Source of the DNA: Ralstonia sp. A12
GTDB lineage: Bacteria; Pseudomonadota; Gammaproteobacteria; Burkholderiales; Burkholderiaceae
Direction of reading: 5' to 3'
DNA: 64,000 nucleotides
NCBI RefSeq assembly: GCF_000801955.1
Contig: NZ_JSZO01000004.1
Location: forward strand, 186,001-250,000
Made by a program: the position numbers and the translations under genes
The notes under the pieces: model-generated
What the model saw: the letters and a program-made list of their open reading frames with translations, nothing else
What the model was told of the DNA's origin: nothing
Databases searched by the model: none
In this document: piece after piece, positions 50,314-57,824 of the stretch
How the letters are laid out: every line of letters begins with the position of its first letter
Position numbering within the stretch: position 1 is the stretch's first letter

Positions 50314-52157
50314 GCCTTGTTGTGACATTTGCCCCGAATGAGGATGAATCGGGGTTTGGCTTTTACCGGAGGTTGTCTGCCGACAACGTCCTGTCCGATT
50401 GGCGTGAGCTTGCCGGACTTGCAGGCGTGCAACGTAGCCGCAGTGCGCTGCTGGGGCACGCTGACTTCGTCGCTGGACAGCTCGGCCTAGAAGCCGCATG
50501 GGCCCGGTTTGCCAGCCACCAGGAGGTGACCTGTCGCGGATGGGGGAGATTGCACCGGGTTCAGAGCGATGCCGTATGTCCGCCCTGTTTGGAAAAGGCT
50601 GGGTACATGCGCCATTTTTGGGAGCACGCCTATGTCACGGGCTGTCCAGACCACCACATCCGGCTCGTCGACAGATGCAACGAATGTGGAGAATTGCTTT
50701 CACCCAATCGGTATCACATCGACAGGTGCCAGTGCGGTCAGAGTCTTTACTTGCTTCCTCGTACACCTTCCACGCGAGCCGAACACTGGTTGTCGACACT
50801 GATTGCCAGTGACGGCAGACTATCAGGTCGCATCGAACCTGCCGTGCATGGCGTGGATGTTGTTACGCTGGGACAAGTTGTGCGCACGCTTTGCCTGTAT
50901 GCGGACCCCAAGTCCGCGTCACCGCACCGCGGCGCCGCCTTGCCGAGGTCTGTCGCGGAGGCGGTCGATTTGCTAGCGCCATTGGAAACGCTGCTGGCAG
51001 ATTGGCCGACCGGTTTCCAGTCGCATGTCGAGCAACGTATCGCACTAGGCAACCCAGGCGCGCGAACCCTGAACACGTTGCTCGGCCCCTGGTACGTCGG
51101 CCTGCGAAAGCTCTGTCAGGGGACCGCGCTTGAGCCTTTTCTCAAGGTCATCATCGAAGTCGCCGCTGCCCGATTCGATGGGGCACTCGGACTCGATTCA
51201 GCGAAGGCGATGGTTGAGGAGGTGACGGAGTACGTGCGTGCGTCAGAGGCGGCAAAGACCTTTGGTGTCAGTCTGTCTCGTGTGCACAAAGCTATCCATG
51301 CAGGGGAGTGCAGTCATCGCACGCGTCGTTCAGGTACGCGTGGCCAGGTCTACGAGCTTGCCTGTGCCGAGGTGGAGCGTATCAAGCAGCGGCGCAATGA
51401 GTGGGTGTCGAGCGCGGAAGCATGTGAGCTGGCCGGGGTGCCGCCGTCTGTGCTCGAACACATGATTGCCGCCGGCGTGATTCAGGCGGACGCCAATTGG
51501 CGCCATGACCTTTTGAAAGGCGGGCTCGTAGAGCACCGGTCAATCTCAGAGCTAGCGGACCGTGTTCGAGATGCCGCGGAACCGGCCACTGCGTCCGAAG
51601 ACGACAAACTCACTTGGGCGGAATTGTCCAGCCGGCGCATGGGAGACAAGCGGGCTATCCAGGACGTGATGCGGGCCATTGCGGAAGGCTCGGTAAAGGC
51701 TGTTGCGCAAGGTCGTCGACTTGGCGACATGGTGTTCCGCCGAGCGGATGTGGCTTCCTACTTTGGCACCCCACTACTCGAGGCGGGGATGTCGATTCCG
51801 CAGCTCTCTAAGTTCACTGGCTGGAAGTGGGAGACCGTGTCGCACTGGATAGACGAGGGTCTGTTGGAGTCGGAGACCATTGTGTTGCGAGGCCAGGCGT
51901 GCCGGGTTGTGCTGCCGCATCAACTGTTGGCGTTCCGGCAAACCTATGTGCCGCTTGCTGACTTGGCTCGCGGCATCGGGTCCAAGTCATCCGCGCTGTC
52001 GAAGCTTTTGTCTGGTGTCGATATGGTGGGTGCGAAGCAACTTCCTGGAGGCGCGGTTCGTGGTGGGCTGATTCGGGTTGCCGATTTGTGTCGCCTCGCG
52101 GTGCTCGGCGCACGGGCGGGCCAGGATTTGTTTGTATCCGCTTCGCCAGTTCAATAA
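50310..52157 (+). CDS. tniQ: TniQ-family target-selection protein with extended HTH array
   Basis: 615 residues. The N-terminal TniQ domain has two zinc-ribbon pairs (CPPCLEKAGY ... GCPDHHIRLVDRCNECGE ... DRCQCG). The C-terminal 300 residues hold several consecutive helix-turn-helix units resembling excisionase/MerR folds: VRASEAAKTFGVSLSRVHKAI, VSSAEACELAGVPPSVLEHMI, a third near residue 475 and one ending SKLLSGVDM. This long DNA-binding tail resembles TnsD-type proteins, suggesting a fixed attachment site. GTG start. Confidence 0.88.
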   Translation: MSLVVTFAPNEDESGFGFYRRLSADNVLSDWRELAGLAGVQRSRSALLGHADFVAGQLGLEAAWARFASHQEVTCRGWGRLHRVQSDAVCPPCLEKAGYMRHFWEHAYVTGCPDHHIRLVDRCNECGELLSPNRYHIDRCQCGQSLYLLPRTPSTRAEHWLSTLIASDGRLSGRIEPAVHGVDVVTLGQVVRTLCLYADPKSASPHRGAALPRSVAEAVDLLAPLETLLADWPTGFQSHVEQRIALGNPGARTLNTLLGPWYVGLRKLCQGTALEPFLKVIIEVAAARFDGALGLDSAKAMVEEVTEYVRASEAAKTFGVSLSRVHKAIHAGECSHRTRRSGTRGQVYELACAEVERIKQRRNEWVSSAEACELAGVPPSVLEHMIAAGVIQADANWRHDLLKGGLVEHRSISELADRVRDAAEPATASEDDKLTWAELSSRRMGDKRAIQDVMRAIAEGSVKAVAQGRRLGDMVFRRADVASYFGTPLLEAGMSIPQLSKFTGWKWETVSHWIDEGLLESETIVLRGQACRVVLPHQLLAFRQTYVPLADLARGIGSKSSALSKLLSGVDMVGAKQLPGGAVRGGLIRVADLCRLAVLGARAGQDLFVSASPVQ

Positions 52158-52186
52158 GACCGAAGTTGAAAATGACGGAGGTGCGT

Positions 52187-52690
52187 ATGGCACGGCGACT
52201 GCAGGATGTCCTTAGCAAGCTGTATAGGCCACCACCAGATGGAGTGAAGCAAGTGTTTGCGCTAGCGAGAGCCGATGCAGAAAGGCTACCGCAGCTAGCA
52301 TCGATTGCCATTATTTCCATCACTTCGCCTGAGCGGCCGCCTGCAAATCTCGGCGGCTTTGCTCATGTTTTGCGCATGAGCTTTGCCGATGTGGACTTTC
52401 TCCACAAAAATTTGTCGGAGCGCGCTCGCGGCAAGCTTCCATACGCCTTCACTGAAGAGCAGGGCTATTCCATTCGTTCGTTTATCGAGTCGCTGCCCGC
52501 CGAAATCAGGTCCGTAGTCGTTCACTGCGAGGGCGGGTACTCGAGGTCGACAGCAGTTGCCTTGGCGCTGCATCGATTGTATGGCTTCCATGCAGAACTG
52601 CCTCACCTAGCGCAGGCAAATCCGTCAATCATCTCTGTCATGACGGGCAATGGTTACGTGCGCCGTGTCCGAACAAAACCCAATCGCTGA
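52187..52690 (+). CDS. Tyrosine/dual-specificity phosphatase-like protein
   Basis: 167 residues. The C-x5-R signature of cysteine phosphatases is complete: H113-C114-E-G-G-Y-S-R120 in VVHCEGGYSRSTAVALALH; D68 or D70 (SFADVDF) could be the general acid. The start at 52187 is decided by a strong GGAGG 6 bases upstream; ATG 52172 lacks one. It begins 29 bases after tniQ and may be read through from the transposition genes. Small members of this family are common passengers on mobile elements; the substrate is unknown. Confidence 0.75.
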   Translation: MARRLQDVLSKLYRPPPDGVKQVFALARADAERLPQLASIAIISITSPERPPANLGGFAHVLRMSFADVDFLHKNLSERARGKLPYAFTEEQGYSIRSFIESLPAEIRSVVVHCEGGYSRSTAVALALHRLYGFHAELPHLAQANPSIISVMTGNGYVRRVRTKPNR

Positions 52691-52967
52691 AGTATTCACA
52701 GAATGCAGTTTTGTTGCCGAGATTCGCGAAGGGCCAGCCTGACAAGCATGTAATGCCAGCAGCTACGAACTGGACGTAGGTGGCGTTCATTGCGCTTTCC
52801 GCATGTAGGGCTGAACCAGGAAAGAGCTCACTATGTTTGCGCCTACAAGGGTTCAGCCAAAAAACGTATGCATACCTTGATGGTTTGGCTACGGGTGGTG
52901 AGGCTGAGCTCAGCCCTCCCTGGCTTGAATGCCTGGGACGCACCTTCACTCAGCCGCCGCCCTGATA
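52691..52967. other. Intergenic region after the phosphatase gene
   Basis: Contains only weak frames (for example 52638-52949 minus) with no family resemblance. No terminator or repeat was recognised. Confidence 0.3.
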
Positions 52968-53273
52968 CTACGGTATGGAGCCGGCCTCGCCCGGTAGACT
53001 TTCGTTCCACGCCTCTGCCTTCGCCAGCGTGCCGGATGTCTCAGAACTGCCCCCCAGAATCCGGTATCCCCTGCGCGCTAGTGCTCGTACCTCGCCCGCG
53101 CAGGCGGCAATGGCCACATCACCGAAGCCCATCTGCTGGATGGGGCGGCCCCACTGTCCGGCGGCATTCCGCGCGGCGGACAGCATGTTAGCTTCTTGCA
53201 TCAAAGTATATGCAGCGCGGAGGAGCATGATGCGCCGATTGACGCCCTGGGGGCGTGTATGGCCCCATGTCAT
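52968..53273 (-). CDS. Hypothetical protein
   Basis: 101 residues (MTWGHTRPQGVNRRIMLL). Alanine-rich, with ALARRGYRILGG near the C-terminal third; helical throughout as far as can be judged. No Shine-Dalgarno sequence is obvious at 53273, and M16 (53228) is an alternative start. It follows the 71-residue gene by 24 bases on the same strand, supporting a small operon. No family is recognised; it may be a chance frame. Confidence 0.45.
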   Translation of the reverse strand: MTWGHTRPQGVNRRIMLLRAAYTLMQEANMLSAARNAAGQWGRPIQQMGFGDVAIAACAGEVRALARRGYRILGGSSETSGTLAKAEAWNESLPGEAGSIP

Positions 53274-53297
53274 ATCAAAGATGCGGTGGGCCGAGAC

Positions 53298-53513
53298 CTA
53301 TTTTTCTGGACTGCGGAATGGCTCACGCTGCCTCGCTCGGCAGATTTCAAGCTCTCGCGAGAGTGCGTCGATTTCTGTTTGCATGCTCGCCGCTCTCTTG
53401 AGCAACTGGCCGACCCCGTACCAATACTCGTAGCCGAGGTCCCCGTCCTCTAGCGCGAGTTCGTTGAACTTGCGCAATGCGATGCACAGGTCGATTTGGT
53501 TCTCGGATGCCAT
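53298..53513 (-). CDS. Small hypothetical protein
   Basis: 71 residues, acidic N-terminal half (MASENQIDLCIALRKFNELALEDGD) and a helical, likely coiled-coil C-terminal half (TEIDALSRELEICRAR). A clear GGGAG lies about 10 bases before ATG 53513. The second gene of a minus-strand trio downstream of the LexA box at 54043. Function unknown. Confidence 0.6.
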   Translation of the reverse strand: MASENQIDLCIALRKFNELALEDGDLGYEYWYGVGQLLKRAASMQTEIDALSRELEICRARQREPFRSPEK

Positions 53514-53712
53514 CGTTGTGCTCCCTTTTTGCGCTCCTGGGTTAGCTTCGCTACCTGCCTGCCGTCCGGTCCACGTAAGGTCATTCTAGGTGCCAAAGGC
53601 ATGAGCGGCATGTCTTCCGCAGGCGTGAGGTGAGGCGCTGCGTTGTAGCTGCTTGGTTGGGAGCATAGTGGCCTGGTCTTATCTCGACATCTTCTGCTTG
53701 TCCCCGCTTTTC

Positions 53713-54039
53713 CTACCGGCGGCCGCGCGACAGGCGCTTCAAGGCCTGTTCTTCCTCTGCGGACCAATCTACCGGGCGCTCCCAAAGACACGGCTCCCCA
53801 AACAGCACCGAATCCAGTGTGTTCAATCTCGCAAGGAACGGCTTATCGACACCCCACATGCGGGCAATCGTGAGAACACCATAAGCCTGCCTCGCAATGT
53901 CCTGCAGTCGATGGATTTCCCACAGCAAATCGCGGACTTCCGGCGTTGGATTGCTCTGCCACATCGCGCGGAGAGCCGCCGAAGTCAGCTTCTTTCGGTG
54001 AGGTGTTCGGGATGGAAAGTTGCCTGCCGTCATAACCAC
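53713..54039 (-). CDS. Hypothetical protein, probably SOS-controlled
   Basis: 108 residues (GTG 54039; ATG 54033 and M26 at 53964 are alternatives). A basic N-terminus (TPHRKKLTSAALRAMW) is followed by a helical body (EVRDLLWEIHRLQDIARQAYGVL) and an acidic/basic tail (SAEEEQALKRLSRGRR). No family recognised. Its promoter region is overlapped by a LexA-type palindrome starting 4 bases upstream of the GTG, so expression is probably part of the DNA-damage response. Confidence 0.6.
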   Translation of the reverse strand: MVMTAGNFPSRTPHRKKLTSAALRAMWQSNPTPEVRDLLWEIHRLQDIARQAYGVLTIARMWGVDKPFLARLNTLDSVLFGEPCLWERPVDWSAEEEQALKRLSRGRR

Positions 54040-54042
54040 AAA

Positions 54043-54062
54043 TACTGTATATTTATCCAGTA
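54043..54062. promoter_or_regulatory. LexA (SOS) box
   Basis: TACTGTATAT followed by TTATCCAGTA: CTG-N10-CAG with the TA flanks, matching the LexA consensus TACTG(TA)5CAGTA at 18 of 20 positions. It overlaps the -10 (GATACT on the minus strand, 54059-54064) of a minus-strand promoter whose -35 is TTGACG (54082-54087), with a 17-base spacer. LexA binding would therefore repress the 53713-54039 gene. The plus-strand gene at 54218 could also be affected. Confidence 0.7.
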
Positions 54063-54217
54063 TCTATGGCCGGTGGGACCCCGTCAATCCATTGCGGCTT
54101 GAGGTGGCGAATGCATCTCCACGACAGTCCTACAAGTGCCTCCGACGTCTCGGTGAGGCAGGACCGGCTGGAGATTCACTCGATAGAGAAATAAGCAGGA
54201 GCCCATCAGGGAAGAAA

Positions 54218-54655
54218 ATGATGCAAACGGGACATGTGGTACGCATGCGCTCGCGACTCCCAAGGAACGATGAGACGGCGATATGCACTGCACGCGCCGG
54301 TAGTCGCGAGGAGGCGCTACGGCTGGTCGGCTCCGGTGGAGTCGCGGTTGTCGAATTGGACTATGAGTCTGGCTGGCAGGATGCGGTTGAATTGGGCCGG
54401 CTCGGCAGAGCCGTTGGCGTTCGTGTGGAATTCCGTGGCCACGAGAGCATCGCCGTCAAATCGCCAGCAGCGCTGGTTGCTGGACTCGCGCGGGCGAAAG
54501 CTACGTTCCGGCAGCGGAATCTCTATTGCCAGTTTGACTTGGACCGAGTGCCCGCAGGCGAGCTGGAACTACTCGAGGCAAAAGCGGAACGGCTGGGTGA
54601 TTACATCTTGGGCGGTCATCTACTTCGAGAGGTCGACGCGGTTTGGTCTGACTAG
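54218..54655 (+). CDS. Hypothetical protein
   Basis: 145 residues from ATG 54218 (MMQTGHVVRMRSRL). AGGGAAG lies 5 bases upstream. The body has VAVVELDYESGWQDAVELGRLGRAVGVRVEFRGH and a C-terminal helix-rich half, plausibly a small alpha/beta protein. Divergent from the LexA-controlled gene, with the SOS box about 155 bases upstream. No family is recognised. The frame is open upstream to 54020 but the extension crosses the promoter. Confidence 0.55.
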   Translation: MMQTGHVVRMRSRLPRNDETAICTARAGSREEALRLVGSGGVAVVELDYESGWQDAVELGRLGRAVGVRVEFRGHESIAVKSPAALVAGLARAKATFRQRNLYCQFDLDRVPAGELELLEAKAERLGDYILGGHLLREVDAVWSD

Positions 54656-54700
54656 ACCCGTGTACCTCCAACGCCGACCCTTCGAACCTGATTTCTCAGC

Positions 54701-55195
54701 TCAGCCGCGACTTTCGCATGCTGCAATGATTTTGCCGGCCAGCTCCGTGACGCTCGGGCAGCGATAAGCGGAGTACCGGTCAGCGGTAGCTTGGTTCTTA
54801 TTCGCCCGAACTACCCACTTTCCTGAAATGTTGCCCGCAACCTCAGGGAGCCTCTCCATGGGGACTAGCCATAGAGCCTCGAAGTTTGTGAAGTCGGGGC
54901 TGATGAGAGCCGCAACGAGGTAGGTGTGTCGTGTCGCACGAAACGTTGCTTGACGCACGCCAAAGTGGACGACGTTCCCTCTTTCTCGCGTTCCTGCTTT
55001 GTACAGCGTGACGGTACGGCACTTCAGTTGAATAGCTACTGAGTTTCCAGTCTGTTTGTCGTAAAACAGCACATCAAGCCCGTCATCATCAGCATACGGC
55101 TGAAACGGCGACAGCCTCCCGTCGCTCGCTTTCATGACGGCATTAACCAGAAGGTTTTCGCCGATGGTGCCGATTTGCGTCGAGGTTAAGGCCAT
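54701..55195 (-). CDS. PD-(D/E)XK nuclease-like protein
   Basis: 164 residues. The N-terminal helix with E13 (TQIGTIGENLLVNAVM), then D41 (DDDGLDVLFYD) and Q56-x-K58 (SVAIQLKCR), is the ordered catalytic set of the PD-(D/E)XK fold, Q-x-K variant. It resembles DUF4365-type stand-alone nucleases of defence islands. The next gene upstream on the same strand is the membrane zinc-ribbon protein, 160 bases away. A role in DNA or RNA restriction is likely but unproven. Confidence 0.65.
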   Translation of the reverse strand: MALTSTQIGTIGENLLVNAVMKASDGRLSPFQPYADDDGLDVLFYDKQTGNSVAIQLKCRTVTLYKAGTRERGNVVHFGVRQATFRATRHTYLVAALISPDFTNFEALWLVPMERLPEVAGNISGKWVVRANKNQATADRYSAYRCPSVTELAGKIIAACESRG

Positions 55196-55356
55196 GCTTC
55201 AGTCGTCCAGTGGCTGGTGAGCGTGAAGGAAAACTTCGCTGAGTTTCGATGCGTCCGAGGCCATCGGCTGAACATTCCTTCACGTTGGACAGAGGCCTAC
55301 GCGTTGCTGCAATCTGCGCTAGGAATCTGTCCCGCGGGGGGGGCGTGAGAGAGCGC

Positions 55357-56472
55357 CTATCGTAGCGGCTTGCCCGTCTTGGTGAATCTGTCGAACGAGT
55401 ACACATGTTCGGCAGGATATTCATCGCACTTTCCTACAAGCCGCCCGGGGAACTCTCGTCGACCGTCGTGCAGATGGACCGTCTCTCCACACCTTGGGCA
55501 GGGAGCCGAGTACCGCACCAACCGTATGACGCGGACGTGCTGTCCGTTATTCGCCGGTTCTTTTGCTGCTTCAAGTTGAACGTGTTGGTCGCGGAACGAC
55601 AGGAGTACGTCGGGAGCCATGATGATGCGCAAATCAATCAGCCTCCAAAAGGGGCTCAGCAATTCGTAGCCCAGCCATCCGACCAGAGCAGCGGACAGAA
55701 TCAGCGTAACGATGTCTCCAGTCCGTATCCTCGCTGACTGAGTTGTCAGCGCGAGCCACAGCAGGATAAGCAGCGTTCCGAAGACCACAATCCCTCCGAC
55801 GCCGTACAGCACGAAGGCGACACGTCGCCATCCTTTCAGAGCAAAGCCCGTCTGGATAAGTGGCTTTACCCAAAAGGCAGGCTTCAAGGTCAGGTCTGGC
55901 ACGTATGCGATACCGCCCGGTGCCGGTGGAATTGGCTCTATATCCGACGCGGGAAGGTTGCGAAATTCGATGTCATACGTGGAGTTGTTTCCAGCGCCAC
56001 CTGCGCCAGCAATCTTCCTGGGCCACGCGTAAGTCGATAGACCGCCCTGCCGGGCGAACTCTTGGATGCCGGTTTCCCATTCTTCCAGACGCTTTTCAAG
56101 AGTGCTCCAGTTTCTGGTGAGCCAGCCGGTGGCCCGGTCTGCTGGCACCTCGTGCCCCACCATCCCTGCGACGTTGGCTGAGTTGTAGGCAACCAGGGGT
56201 TTGCCTGCATGCAGTCTCTGCAAGCTCTCCTCGGCGAGCGCGCGTGCGACCCTCAGCGGCTGCGTCTCCTTTCCCTGGAGTTTGAGAAAGCCCAAGAACG
56301 CGTCAAGCGCACCCTGCTTTTCGTCCGCGTCCGCCTGGTCCGCTTCAGTATCTACCTCTTTGATTTCAATGGAAATATTTCCGTCTCGCACAGTTTCTTC
56401 CACTGTTGGTGACTGTTTTCGATGACTCGTGCTGACTAGGCTGGCCTCGTAATCAACACAGGAGGTCAACAT
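55357..56472 (-). CDS. Membrane protein with C-terminal zinc ribbon, unknown
   Basis: 371 residues. An acidic N-terminal stretch (about 25-55) is followed by a soluble domain including WLTRNWSTLEKRLEEWE. Two transmembrane helices follow, about 218-238 (VAFVLYGVGGIVVFGTLLILLW) and 250-270 (IVTLILSAALVGWLGYELL). A cytoplasmic tail carries C-P-R-C (about 336) and a later lone cysteine. The single clear CxxC pair with H and C nearby could bind zinc. No family is recognised. A G8 run (55336-55343) lies 13 bases beyond the stop. Confidence 0.6.
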   Translation of the reverse strand: MLTSCVDYEASLVSTSHRKQSPTVEETVRDGNISIEIKEVDTEADQADADEKQGALDAFLGFLKLQGKETQPLRVARALAEESLQRLHAGKPLVAYNSANVAGMVGHEVPADRATGWLTRNWSTLEKRLEEWETGIQEFARQGGLSTYAWPRKIAGAGGAGNNSTYDIEFRNLPASDIEPIPPAPGGIAYVPDLTLKPAFWVKPLIQTGFALKGWRRVAFVLYGVGGIVVFGTLLILLWLALTTQSARIRTGDIVTLILSAALVGWLGYELLSPFWRLIDLRIIMAPDVLLSFRDQHVQLEAAKEPANNGQHVRVIRLVRYSAPCPRCGETVHLHDGRREFPGRLVGKCDEYPAEHVYSFDRFTKTGKPLR

Positions 56473-56710
56473 GTTCGGGCGAAACGGAGTATGGACGTTT
56501 TCTATTCTGGGTGTGTCGGTTCACGTACGTGAATTACCCGCAAACAACATCGCAGTGTTCCACCCAATCTGCGAGCCCGTTCGGCAAGTGGTCGAGCCGA
56601 TTTGCCGGGGACGTGGGCGCTGGAACCCGGAGTTCAAGAATTGGATTGTGTTCGAAACATTCAAGGATGCCGTTTTGGCGGAGCTTGGTCAGATTGCAGA
56701 CGGTCGCTGA
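56471..56710 (+). CDS. Small hypothetical protein, present again as a remnant at 62.9 kb
   Basis: 79 residues (MFGRNGVWTFSILGVSVHVREL). The C-terminal 30 residues (WNPEFKNWIVFETFKDAVLAELGQ) are repeated as a 5'-truncated copy at 62881-62973. An AGGAGG lies 7 bases before the ATG. The pattern of W-N-P-x-x-K-x-W recalls small domains binding DNA-processing partners, but no name can be given. It is divergent from the zinc-ribbon membrane gene, overlapping by 2 bases. Confidence 0.6.
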   Translation: MFGRNGVWTFSILGVSVHVRELPANNIAVFHPICEPVRQVVEPICRGRGRWNPEFKNWIVFETFKDAVLAELGQIADGR

Positions 56711-56753
56711 CTCTTCTGCCCCAGGTGACCAGAGCGACGCGCCTGGTTGCCAC
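56620..56753 (+). repeat. Direct repeat, left copy
   Basis: About 134 bases covering the end of the small gene and 43 bases after its stop. It aligns with 62883-63017 at roughly three quarters identity, including long identical runs such as GGAGTTCAAGAA and TGGATTGTGTTCGA. Same orientation, 6.26 kb apart. Confidence 0.8.
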
Positions 56754-57098
56754 CATTGGTCTTTGGACCGGAAGCGCTCAGCTATCGAGTGGCGGCTTCC
56801 GGTGGCGACGTTCGAGCGGATATTCAGTAACAGCTTTGCAGGCATCGCACCGGGGGGCGTGCCCGGGTTCGTGCTGGCCGAATGTGTTGATGCTGTGCTC
56901 GGTGCTTTGCTGCATCGGTTGCTTGCCCCTCGTCTTGGCCGCAGCGGTCCCCCAGAATCGCCTGCACGAGATTCTTCATTGGCAGTACGGCCAGGACCCA
57001 CGGACGGCACGCGGGATTGCGTCGGGGCCAAAGTCGTATAGCATTCACCCAACGATACCGCGCTGTCAGCAACTCGCGACGCGCCCACACAAATTGGC
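56711..57098. other. Intergenic region before the kinase operon
   Basis: About 390 bases. The first 43 belong to the direct repeat. Frames here (for example 56511-57041 plus) are out of frame with the real gene and low in family character. The promoter of the nuclease-kinase operon must lie here, but no good hexamers are visible. Confidence 0.35.
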
Positions 57099-57824
57099 AT
57101 GTTTTCCTACGCTTCCATCAAAACTGCTGAGCAGCATCCTCTAGCTTCGTTCCGAAACCCTGTGGATGGGCCGGAGCTAAGGGTTGTTCAGTCATTTTGC
57201 GAAGAGCTAAGCGCCGGCCCCTGGGGGGATATGGCGACAACTGTCTTCGTTGAACCCAAGATTCACGGTTGCTTCCCTGACTTGGTTGTAGTGCGATGGG
57301 ACCCTGAAGTAACCGAAACGTGGAGCGCAGCCCGAGCAGAACTTGAAGCTGGCGACACGTATTGGCTGCACTATATAAACGAGCTGGGCGCGGTCGACCG
57401 GCAGACCATCTGCCAGCGACAGGGCAACAAGCGCGGAGCGAATACATGGGAACGCCTCGCTTCAGCGGGCGTTGCCGTGCCGGTCGGTGATGAATTGCGC
57501 CGCAAGCCGCTGGCAGAGGTGTATGCCGTTAGACGACTGATTGCGGTGGAAGCGAAGGTCGGCAATTGGCGCCGGGGGCTTGACCAGGCATTCCAGAACA
57601 CATGGTTTGCATCGGAGTCCTACCTGCTGCTCGACCAGCTCGGCAAGAAGAATGGCTTGTTCGAGCGGGCCAATGAACTGGGTATCGGCTTGCTTGAGCC
57701 GGGTAGCTCGTTCGATAGCTGTCCGCTACCCGCGAAATGCGGGGCGCTACCGCTGTCGCATGCATCTTGGCTCTTTAACGAGTCTGTTTGGCGTAGCTAC
57801 CCAAGCCCCATCGCAAAACACTGA
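57099..57824 (+). CDS. PD-(D/E)XK nuclease-like protein of the kinase operon
   Basis: 241 residues. P60-D61 (GCFPDLVVVRWD) and E151-A-K153 (LIAVEAKVGNWRRGLDQA), with Q163 in the following helix, form the PD-(D/E)XK pattern, separated by a large insertion of about 70 residues. The insertion includes NKRGANTWERLASAGVAVP. It is the first gene of an operon: its TGA overlaps the kinase ATG (TGATGA). Likely a DNA or RNA nuclease acting as effector or as regulator-controlled enzyme. Start 57099 is supported by position only. Confidence 0.65.
   Translation: MFSYASIKTAEQHPLASFRNPVDGPELRVVQSFCEELSAGPWGDMATTVFVEPKIHGCFPDLVVVRWDPEVTETWSAARAELEAGDTYWLHYINELGAVDRQTICQRQGNKRGANTWERLASAGVAVPVGDELRRKPLAEVYAVRRLIAVEAKVGNWRRGLDQAFQNTWFASESYLLLDQLGKKNGLFERANELGIGLLEPGSSFDSCPLPAKCGALPLSHASWLFNESVWRSYPSPIAKH

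Noticed and set aside
45608..52157. CRISPR array or guide RNA for the Tn7-like element
   Set aside because: No regularly spaced repeats of 25-40 bases and no cas gene; TniQ has its own DNA-binding tail.
52638..52949. 103-residue minus-strand frame
   Set aside because: No start signal or family character; overlaps the end of the phosphatase gene.
56511..57041. 176-residue plus-strand frame after the small gene
   Set aside because: Out of frame with the 79-residue gene, whose repeat copy supports the other frame; Ser/Arg-rich shadow.
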